NCBI GenBank assembly: GCA_031266955.1
Contig: JAISAA010000300.1
Coordinates: 1 to 8,048 of the forward strand
DNA from: Oscillospiraceae bacterium
GTDB lineage: Bacteria; Bacillota; Clostridia; Oscillospirales; Oscillospiraceae
Direction: 5' to 3'
Length of the DNA: 8,048 nt
A program made the translations under genes and the position numbers. This document shows positions 1 to 5,488 of the stretch, piece by piece. The notes beneath the pieces are model-generated. The model saw nothing but the letters and a program-made list of their open reading frames with translations, did not search any database and was not told where the DNA came from. Position 1 is the first letter of the stretch; every line of letters starts with the position of its first letter.

Positions 1-330
1 GCGCTGAAGCATTTATATTCGGTTTTTTTGATACTCATCGGCTGGGCGATATTCTATTTTACGGATCTGTCAAAGCTCGGCGCGTTTTTCAAGGCGGCGT
101 TCGGCGGCGGGAGGCTTTATGATTTCCGCGTGGAATCCGTATTTTTCTCGAACATATTCCTGCTGGCGGCGTTAATAATAGCCTCGACGCCGCTTCCGGC
201 GAAATTGGCTGAGAAGCTTCGCGCGCGCGTTCCCGCGCTTGAGCCCGTATGCAACGCTCTGCTGCTGGCGCTGTGCTTTATTATGCTTGTCGGGCAGACA
301 TATAACCCGTTTTTGTATTTCAGGTTCTGA
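1..330 (+). CDS. MBOAT-family membrane O-acyltransferase, C-terminal part (5' truncated by window)
   Basis: Reading frame 1 is open from the first base to a TGA at 328-330, giving the last 109 residues of a longer protein. It is strongly hydrophobic, with at least two membrane-spanning stretches: one near the left edge (around FLILIGWAIFYF) and one near the end (around ALLLALCFIMLVG). It closes with YNPFLYFRF, an ending I associate with bacterial MBOAT O-acyltransferases of the AlgI/DltB type. In that family the protein moves acyl groups, usually acetyl, across the membrane for transfer to extracellular polysaccharide. The catalytic histidine region lies upstream of the window and cannot be checked. 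The next gene, a DHHW/AlgX-like protein, begins within about 15 nt, and MBOAT-DHHW pairing is common, which supports the call. The substrate is unknown. Confidence 0.82.
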   Translation, partial: ALKHLYSVFLILIGWAIFYFTDLSKLGAFFKAAFGGGRLYDFRVESVFFSNIFLLAALIIASTPLPAKLAEKLRARVPALEPVCNALLLALCFIMLVGQTYNPFLYFRF

Positions 331-345
331 CAGATGGGGAGCGGG

Positions 346-1476
346 ATGGTGAAGTTGAACTCCGCGCTGTTTTGCGCCGCGCTGGCGGCGTTTACGGCGG
401 CAGTGACGGCGTTTCCGCGCGATACGCGCACGATCGAAAACGAAAACCGTTCGTTTAACCGCTTTCCGGAGATAACGGACGAAAAAGTTTTTTCCGGGGA
501 ATTCGCCGGAGGCATAGAGCCATGGATATCGGACCGCGTCGGCTATCGCGCGGATTTCGTCGCCGCGTCGATGGAGCTGGCACAGTTGCGCGGCGCCGAT
601 ATGCCGGCACGGGCGAAAGACCCGCTGTTGATATTCGACGACAGGCTGGTGAGAATATTCAGCTTCGACGAAGCTCTCGCGGTGCGCTATGCGGATACGC
701 TAAACGCGTACCGCGCCGCGCTTCCGGAAAGCGCGCGCATATTCTCAATACTGCCCCCGACGCAGATAGAGTTTATGCCGGAGCGCTTCCGCGATATATC
801 CGATTCGGAGCAAGACGCGATAATATTTGTAAACGCCGCCCTGACGGACGGGATCACCGCGGTCAACGCCTACGGCGAGATAGCGGACAGCTCGGAGGAG
901 TATCTGTATTTCCGCACGGACCATCACTGGACGGCGCTCGGCGCGTATTACGCGTATATTGCGTTCGCGGACGCCGCAGGCTTTGCGCCGAAAGAGCTTT
1001 CGGAGTACGAGGAGATCGCGATACCCGGCTTTCTCGGCTACTATTACAATATGGAGCCGTCGGAAACGCTGCGCGCGCAGCCGGACACGATATACTGCTA
1101 TGAGTACAAGGGCGCTCTTACGACCTCGCCGCCGCTGTTATCGCCGCCCGGCGAGGGGGAGAAAGCGACGTACGGCGTCTTCACAGGCGGAGACCACCCA
1201 AAGCTTACGATCGACACGTCCGTCGAAAACGGCAAAACCGCGGTCGTCATAAAAGACTCCTACGCCAACGCGTTCATACCGTGGCTCGCGCCGCATTATG
1301 AAAGCATCGTCGTTCTCGACCCGCGCCATTTCGAGGGCTCGGTGCCTGAGGTGATAGGGGAGTACGAAAGCGTCGATCTGATATTCCTCGACACCGCGAT
1401 AATATCCGAGTCGGCGGAATATATCGACGCTATGTCGTCAATGCTGACGCGCGGGACGGACAAACAGACAAAATGA
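346..1476 (+). CDS. DHHW-family exported protein (AlgX/AlgJ-like, SGNH-type), first paralogue
   Basis: This 376-residue protein is probably the extracytoplasmic partner of the upstream MBOAT protein in polysaccharide O-acetylation. An N-terminal hydrophobic segment (about residues 7-24) ending in TAFPRD looks like a signal peptide or anchor. The family motif D192-H193-H194-W195 lies in YFRTDHHWTALGAYY, and Ser305 sits in VVIKDSYANAF. By analogy with AlgX/AlgJ, the Asp/His of the motif and this Ser would form the catalytic triad; this is inference from family knowledge. I prefer the ATG at 346 over the ATG at 334 because the paralogue downstream aligns residue for residue from 346 (MVKLN against MKKLN), and GGGGAG at 336-341 can serve as its ribosome binding site, though the 4-nt spacer is short. 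The substrate polymer is not identifiable. Confidence 0.88.
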   Translation: MVKLNSALFCAALAAFTAAVTAFPRDTRTIENENRSFNRFPEITDEKVFSGEFAGGIEPWISDRVGYRADFVAASMELAQLRGADMPARAKDPLLIFDDRLVRIFSFDEALAVRYADTLNAYRAALPESARIFSILPPTQIEFMPERFRDISDSEQDAIIFVNAALTDGITAVNAYGEIADSSEEYLYFRTDHHWTALGAYYAYIAFADAAGFAPKELSEYEEIAIPGFLGYYYNMEPSETLRAQPDTIYCYEYKGALTTSPPLLSPPGEGEKATYGVFTGGDHPKLTIDTSVENGKTAVVIKDSYANAFIPWLAPHYESIVVLDPRHFEGSVPEVIGEYESVDLIFLDTAIISESAEYIDAMSSMLTRGTDKQTK

Positions 1477-1492
1477 TAAGGATTTTAAGGGT

Positions 1493-2788
1493 ATGAAGAA
1501 GCTTAACACAGCGGTATTCTGCGCCGTCCTGGCGGCGTTCATTGTAATGATAACGGCTTTCCCGCGTGACGAGCGGACAATTGAGCGCGAAAACCGGAGC
1601 TTTAACGAAATTCCGGAATTGAACACCGAAAATGTTTTTTCGGGAGAATTCGCGGGCGGCATCGAACCCTGGGTGTCAGACCTCGTAGGCTATCGCGCGG
1701 ACTTCACCGCGGCGTCGATGGCGATGGCCGGAATATACGGCGTTGCCGTGCCGGAGGACAACACGCCGCCGTCCGCGCCGCCGGCGCTTATACCGGAAAT
1801 GCCAAAACCCGCCGAAACGCCTTTCGGCAGGCCGAGCCCGACGCCGGAGCCGACCCCGTTCGGCAGACCAAAGCCCACGACGCCGCCCGAGCCCGAAATG
1901 AAGCCGTCGTCCGACCCGGCGTACTCGGCGGAACCTGAGGGTACAGGCCGCGTCAAGGGCCCGCTGCTTGTGTTCGACGACAGGCTCGTCGAAATCTTCG
2001 GCTTCAACAGGCGTCTGGCCGAAAAATACGCCGGCGTGATAAACGCCTACAGAGCGGCGCTGCCCGAAAACGTCCGCGTGTTCTCCCTGATCGCCCCGAC
2101 CGCAATAGAGTTTATGCCCGAAAAATACAAGGATGTGTCGGATTCCGAGCTCGACGCGATCAACGCTGTAAACGCCGCGCTGGACGAGGGCGTCATCAAA
2201 GTCGAGGCCTACGCAGAGGTATCGAAGCACACCGACGAATACCTGTATTTCCGCACCGATCACCACTGGACGGCGCTGGGCGCGTACTACGCGTATGTCG
2301 CGTTCGCGGACGCCGCCGGCTTTGAGGCAAAGAAAATTTCGGAGTACGAGGAGATCGCGATACCCGGCTTCCTCGGCTATCTTTACAATATGTCGCCGAC
2401 GGCGTCGATCAGAGAAAAGCCGGACACGATATACTGCTACAAATACAAAGGCGAGCTCGAAACCACGCCAAAGCTGCTGTACCTGCCCGGTGAGAGCGGC
2501 AAGGCGACCTACAGCGTGTTTATGGGCGGAGACCATCCGAGGCTGACGGTGAGCACATCCGTAAAAAACGGGAAAACGGCGGTTGTCATCAAGGACTCCT
2601 TCGCCAACGCGTTTCTGCCGTGGCTCGCGCCGCATTATGAAAACATCGTCGTTCTCGACCCGCGCCATTTCGAGGGCTCCGCCGTCGAAGTCGTAAAAAG
2701 CTATGAAAACGCAGACCTTATCTTCCTCGACTACGCGATAACAACATCGTTCGGAGATTTCATCAACGCGATAGAGAGTATTAGATAA
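1493..2788 (+). CDS. DHHW-family exported protein (AlgX/AlgJ-like) with proline-rich spacer, second paralogue
   Basis: This 431-residue tandem paralogue of the preceding gene shares 58 of the first 81 aligned residues by hand count. It keeps the same architecture: a hydrophobic export segment (about residues 7-24), the D256-H257-H258-W259 motif, and the putative nucleophile Ser369 in VVIKDSFANAF. The main difference is a low-complexity Pro/Glu/Ser/Thr-rich spacer at about residues 87-156, between the N-terminal conserved block and the PLLVFDDRL block; the first copy is about 64 residues shorter here. AAGGA at 1478-1482 lies 10 nt upstream of the ATG. The gene starts 16 nt after its neighbour's stop, so the two should be co-transcribed. 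The likely role is acyl transfer to a surface polysaccharide, with the spacer perhaps acting as a reach or wall-crossing linker. The specific acceptor is unknown. Confidence 0.88.
   Translation: MKKLNTAVFCAVLAAFIVMITAFPRDERTIERENRSFNEIPELNTENVFSGEFAGGIEPWVSDLVGYRADFTAASMAMAGIYGVAVPEDNTPPSAPPALIPEMPKPAETPFGRPSPTPEPTPFGRPKPTTPPEPEMKPSSDPAYSAEPEGTGRVKGPLLVFDDRLVEIFGFNRRLAEKYAGVINAYRAALPENVRVFSLIAPTAIEFMPEKYKDVSDSELDAINAVNAALDEGVIKVEAYAEVSKHTDEYLYFRTDHHWTALGAYYAYVAFADAAGFEAKKISEYEEIAIPGFLGYLYNMSPTASIREKPDTIYCYKYKGELETTPKLLYLPGESGKATYSVFMGGDHPRLTVSTSVKNGKTAVVIKDSFANAFLPWLAPHYENIVVLDPRHFEGSAVEVVKSYENADLIFLDYAITTSFGDFINAIESIR
1817..1870 (+). repeat. Short in-frame tandem motif TPFGRP in proline-rich spacer
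   Basis: TPFGRP is encoded at 1817-1834 and again at 1853-1870, separated by SPTPEP. The copies differ at several third positions (for example CCT against CCG for the second residue), so this is an older or purified duplication rather than a fresh one. It lies inside the spacer that distinguishes the second DHHW paralogue from the first. Confidence 0.75.
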
Positions 2789-2793
2789 AAGAC

Positions 2794-2798
2794 AGGAG
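2794..2798 (+). promoter_or_regulatory. Shine-Dalgarno site fixing the long obg start
   Basis: AGGAG ends 8 nt before the ATG at 2807. No comparable site precedes the in-frame GTG codons at 2861 or 2918, and the position where Obg proteins normally begin (before FVDKA) carries CTT rather than a start codon. The site therefore argues that the N-terminally extended protein is really made. Confidence 0.75.
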
Positions 2799-2806
2799 AA
2801 GCCGAT

Positions 2807-4228
2807 ATGAAAAAGAGTGAGCGCGCAAAGCGCGCCCCCGCGCCGAAGGGCGCGCTCCCCGTGCGCGAGCGCACGTTCAATCATACGTCCGAGCGTGTAA
2901 CGCACGGCGCTGCGTTCCCCGTGCCTCAGCACATTAAATCCAAAAGCCCGCCGAGCTCGCTTTTTGTCGATAAGGCCAACATAAAAGCCGAGGCGGGCTC
3001 CGGCGGAAATGGAGCCGTGTCCTTCCACCGCGAAAAATACGTCGCCGCCGGCGGCCCGGACGGCGGGGACGGCGGGCGCGGCGGAAACATCGTTTTGAAA
3101 ACCGACCGCAATATGTCAACGCTGATGGACTTCCGCTACAAGCGCAAATATTCAGCGGAAAACGGCGCGGACGGCTCCGGCAAGCTGTGCTCGGGCAAGA
3201 GCGGCGCCGACCTCGTGATCCGCGTGCCGGACGGGACAGTTATCCGCGACCGCGAGACTGGCGCAGTTATCCGCGATATGACCGGCCCGGAGCCGTTTGT
3301 CCTCGCGCGCGGCGGCGGCGGCGGCTTTGGCAACAAGCATTTCGCCACCCCGACGCGGCAGGCGCCGCGCTTCGCCAAGGCCGGGTTCCCGGGAGAAAAG
3401 CGCGACGTTACGTTAGAGCTGAAGCTGCTCGCCGACGTCGGGCTTGTCGGCTTCCCGAACGTCGGGAAGTCCACGCTGCTGTCCGCCGCGTCGAACGCGC
3501 GCCCGAAGATCGCCGATTATCATTTCACGACGCTGCACCCGAATCTCGGGCTTGTATATGTCGATGAGGGCGAAAGCTTTGTTATGGCGGACATTCCCGG
3601 CATAATAGAGGGCGCGTCCGACGGCGCGGGCCTCGGCCACGACTTTTTGCGCCACATCGACCGCTGCCGCCTCATCCTCCACGTCGCGGACGTTTCCGGC
3701 ATCGAGGGGCGCGATCCCGTTGCGGATTTCGAGGCGATAAACGAGGAGCTTCGCCGCTACGACCCCGGCCTCGCGTCCCGCCCGCAGCTCGCCGTCGCGA
3801 ACAAATGTGACATCGCCGACGAAGAAATTTTAGAGAAATTCCGCGCCTACGCCGCCGATAAAAATATTCGCCTGTACGAAATCTCAGCCGCCGCGAGAAT
3901 GAATATAAAAGACCTCATCTTTGCCGCCGCGCGCGAGCTGCGCGAGCTGCCGCCGATAACGGTGTACGAGCCCGAATACATACCGCCTCCCGCGCTGCCC
4001 GGCGCGCCGGAGGACACGGAGATAACAAGCGAGGACGGCGTGTGGTTCCTGTCCGGCCAATGGTTAGACCGCTTGGTGCGCAACACAAATTTCGGAGACA
4101 CGGAATCACGCGCATTTTTCAACAGAAGCCTCGAAAACGGCGGCGTCTTCACGCGCCTGCGCGAGCTAGGCATCGAGCAGGGCGACACGGTGAGCGTCTA
4201 TGAGCTCGAGTTTGAGTGGGAGAAATAG
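2807..4228 (+). CDS. obg: GTPase Obg (CgtA), N-terminally extended
   Basis: This 473-residue essential-type P-loop GTPase acts in late 50S ribosome assembly and stress signalling. Three regions follow the extension. The glycine-rich Obg domain spans about residues 52-208 (FVDKANIKAEAGSGGNGAVSF and GGPDGGDGGRGG are typical). The G domain has G1 GFPNVGKST (215-223), a G2 TT pair (241-242), G3 DIPG (262-265), G4 NKCD (332-335) and G5 SA (360-361). The C-terminal OCT domain (about 406-473) is typical of Gram-positive Obg. Family members normally start right at MFVDK, so residues 1-51 are extra; they are basic and proline-containing, and encoded by a palindrome-rich GC stretch. The gene follows the DHHW gene by 18 nt with no terminator, so it is probably in the same transcript. 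The usual L21/L27 ribosomal-protein genes are not upstream here. Confidence 0.96.
   Translation: MKKSERAKRAPAPKGALPVRERTFNHTSERVTHGAAFPVPQHIKSKSPPSSLFVDKANIKAEAGSGGNGAVSFHREKYVAAGGPDGGDGGRGGNIVLKTDRNMSTLMDFRYKRKYSAENGADGSGKLCSGKSGADLVIRVPDGTVIRDRETGAVIRDMTGPEPFVLARGGGGGFGNKHFATPTRQAPRFAKAGFPGEKRDVTLELKLLADVGLVGFPNVGKSTLLSAASNARPKIADYHFTTLHPNLGLVYVDEGESFVMADIPGIIEGASDGAGLGHDFLRHIDRCRLILHVADVSGIEGRDPVADFEAINEELRRYDPGLASRPQLAVANKCDIADEEILEKFRAYAADKNIRLYEISAAARMNIKDLIFAAARELRELPPITVYEPEYIPPPALPGAPEDTEITSEDGVWFLSGQWLDRLVRNTNFGDTESRAFFNRSLENGGVFTRLRELGIEQGDTVSVYELEFEWEK
2810..2959 (+). repeat. Palindrome-rich repeat-like segment fused to the 5' end of obg
   Basis: This stretch encodes the 50 residues after the start methionine and matches no Obg domain. 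It contains nested inverted repeats: GAGCGCGC (2819-2826) with GCGCGCTC (2850-2857), CGTGCG (2860-2865) with CGCACG (2870-2875) around a CGAG loop, and AACGCA (2899-2904) with TGCGTT (2911-2916) around a 6-nt loop. It ends where Obg homology begins, and the codon where the usual start methionine would sit is CTT. I infer an intergenic-type repeat that became translated. It could instead be a lineage-specific extension that only looks repeat-like because of high GC. Confidence 0.55.
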
Positions 4229-4244
4229 GCCGGCTGCTCCGAGA

Positions 4245-4268
4245 AATATGACGCGCTGTCGTCATATT
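4245..4268. promoter_or_regulatory. Perfect 9-bp inverted repeat upstream of nitroreductase gene (candidate operator)
   Basis: AATATGACG (4245-4253) and CGTCATATT (4260-4268) flank a 6-nt loop, CGCTGT. No T-run follows, so it is not a standard intrinsic terminator for obg. It lies just upstream of TGATATGCT (4274-4282), which resembles an extended -10 element although no good -35 is present. A dimeric repressor site is a reasonable reading; no regulator gene is in the window. Confidence 0.45.
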
Positions 4269-4280
4269 AAGTGTGATATG

Positions 4281-4293
4281 CTGTTTCAAACAG
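4281..4293. promoter_or_regulatory. 13-nt palindrome CTGTTT-C-AAACAG overlapping the possible transcription start of the nitroreductase gene
   Basis: The arms are exact complements around a single central C, and the element ends 25 nt before the start codon. Its position, downstream of and touching the candidate -10 (4277-4282), suits a repressor operator. This is inferred from position and symmetry only. Confidence 0.35.
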
Positions 4294-4318
4294 GCTGAGG
4301 CCGAAAGGAGTTTACGAA

Positions 4319-4903
4319 ATGGAAGAAAAATATTGTGAAAATTCCCTTGCGCCGGCGAGCGGCGCGGAGGCGGTCGATTTTTTGGATATATGCAAGCTGC
4401 GGCAAAGCTGCCGCAGCTTTTCAGACCGCCCTGTAGAGCATGACAAGTTAGTGAAATGTGTTGAGGCGGGGCGTTTGACACATTCCGGATGCAATGCCCA
4501 ACCGTGGAGCTTTGTTGTTGTGGAGAATCCCGATCTGGTCGGTGAAATAGCAAAATGCGGGCGGCAGCTAAAGCAAAACGCCTTCCTTGGAACGGCGAAA
4601 GCGTTTATTATCATTTTGGAAGAACACGCGGTTTTAAGCCCTGTTATCAGCTGCTTTCTCGACAGTCAGTATTACGCGAAGGGTGATTTAGGCGCGGCGG
4701 CGGCATACGTTTGTTTGGAAGCTACTACGCAAGGACTTGGCAGCTGCCATATTGGCGTTTATGATCGCGCAAGGATTTGTAAGTTGTTGAATATCCCCGC
4801 GGAAAAGCAATTTGGGTCAGTCATTGCCTTGGGATACCCCGCCGATGACGTGATTCGTGCCAAAAAACGCAAATCGTTTGAAGATATTGTGCGATTCGTG
4901 TAA
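4319..4903 (+). CDS. Nitroreductase-family flavoprotein
   Basis: This 194-residue protein of the NADH/NADPH-dependent FMN nitroreductase superfamily probably reduces nitro, quinone or other electrophilic compounds in the cytoplasm; the substrate cannot be read from sequence. Visible family marks are RQSCRSF (residues 28-34), matching the RSxRxF flavin-binding start, then HSGCNAQPWSFVVV (55-68), the small-residue stretch GDLGAAAAYVCLEAT (122-136) and TQGLGSCHIG (137-146). About 19 residues precede the usual start of the fold. The start is nevertheless sound: AAAGGAG at 4304-4310 lies 8 nt from the ATG. It has ten cysteines in 194 residues, which is high. Its G+C is near 47-50% in sampled lines against about 67% in an obg line, suggesting separate ancestry. 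It is followed 29 nt later by a ClbS-like gene, probably in one operon. Confidence 0.88.
   Translation: MEEKYCENSLAPASGAEAVDFLDICKLRQSCRSFSDRPVEHDKLVKCVEAGRLTHSGCNAQPWSFVVVENPDLVGEIAKCGRQLKQNAFLGTAKAFIIILEEHAVLSPVISCFLDSQYYAKGDLGAAAAYVCLEATTQGLGSCHIGVYDRARICKLLNIPAEKQFGSVIALGYPADDVIRAKKRKSFEDIVRFV
4394..4419 (+). other. Strong hairpin inside the nitroreductase coding sequence
   Basis: AAGCTGCGGC (4394-4403) and GCCGCAGCTT (4410-4419) form a perfect 10-bp stem around AAAGCT. A short T-run (4418-4421) overlaps the end of the stem, so it superficially resembles an intrinsic terminator, but the run is too short for a confident call. It encodes the conserved KLRQSCRSF region, so coincidence of codon use is possible. 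Confidence 0.4.
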
Positions 4904-4932
4904 TTCTGAATTGATCGAAAGAGGTGTAAGCC

Positions 4933-5469
4933 ATGCCAAGACCCACAACAAAGCCGGACTTGATCAAGTCGGCAAACGAGCAGTTTGAAAAGCTGCGAAA
5001 TATGATCGATTCCATGCCGGAGGATGAGCAAAACGCAATATTCAATTTCGGCGAAGGTTATGGAGCGGAAGCGCACTGGGCGCGGGATAAAAATCTGCGC
5101 GACGTGCTGGTTCATCTGTACGAATGGCACAGGCTATTGCTGGATTGGGTAAACGCCAATCAGAGCGGCGAGGCAAAACCGTTTCTGCCCGCGCCTTACA
5201 ACTGGAAAACCTACGGCGATATGAACGTGGAGTTTTGGAAAAAACATCAGTCCACGCCTTATGACAACGCGAAGAAAATGCTTCTTGACAGCCACAGAAA
5301 AGTAATAGCGCTGATCGACGGATTTACAAACGAAGCGCTGTTTGAGAAAAAGCATTTTTCTTGGACGGGGACGTCAACGCTCGGAAGCTACTGCGTTTCC
5401 GCAACGTCCGGCCATTACGAGTGGGCTATGAAAAAAATCAAGGCGCATAAAAAGACTTTTTCGGTATAG
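4933..5469 (+). CDS. ClbS/DfsB family four-helix-bundle protein
   Basis: This 178-residue protein begins MPRPTTKPDLIKSANEQFEK and contains RDKNLRDVLVHLYEWHRLLLDW (about residues 52-73) and FLPAPYNWKTYGDMN (about 83-97), the hallmarks of the ClbS/DfsB family (formerly DUF1706), which belongs to the DinB-like four-helix-bundle fold. The best studied member, ClbS, protects colibactin producers by opening the toxin's cyclopropane warhead. Most relatives in other bacteria have no known substrate, so a protective hydrolase role here is inference. There is no signal peptide, so it should be cytoplasmic. AAAGAGGTG (4918-4926) provides the ribosome binding site, 6 nt before the ATG. Its G+C is low (about 42% in a sampled line), like the nitroreductase gene 29 nt upstream. 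Its stop lies 19 nt from the stop of the convergent ABC-F gene, with no clear terminator between. Confidence 0.9.
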   Translation: MPRPTTKPDLIKSANEQFEKLRNMIDSMPEDEQNAIFNFGEGYGAEAHWARDKNLRDVLVHLYEWHRLLLDWVNANQSGEAKPFLPAPYNWKTYGDMNVEFWKKHQSTPYDNAKKMLLDSHRKVIALIDGFTNEALFEKKHFSWTGTSTLGSYCVSATSGHYEWAMKKIKAHKKTFSV

Positions 5470-5488
5470 TGGGGCGCTGTTCTGCTCC

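Noticed and set aside
334..345. ATG at 334 as the start of the first DHHW gene
   Set aside because: It would add MGSG, which has no counterpart in the tandem paralogue, and it would bury the GGGGAG site inside the gene. It remains possible but is less likely.
522..1103. A 193-codon plus-strand frame inside the first DHHW gene
   Set aside because: It is an out-of-frame shadow of a gene with clear family motifs; its product is arginine-rich and matches nothing recognisable.
1676..3028. A 450-codon open frame on the minus strand opposite DHHW2 and the obg 5' end
   Set aside because: Its translation is arginine-rich and low in recognisable motifs, and it lies antisense to genes with clear homology. 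Long antisense frames are expected in GC-rich DNA.
5445..5488. Terminator between the convergent ClbS-like and ABC-F genes
   Set aside because: Only AAAAAG-A-CTTTTT is present, which cannot form a stable stem with a proper loop and lies inside the coding end. No other hairpin with a T-run is visible.
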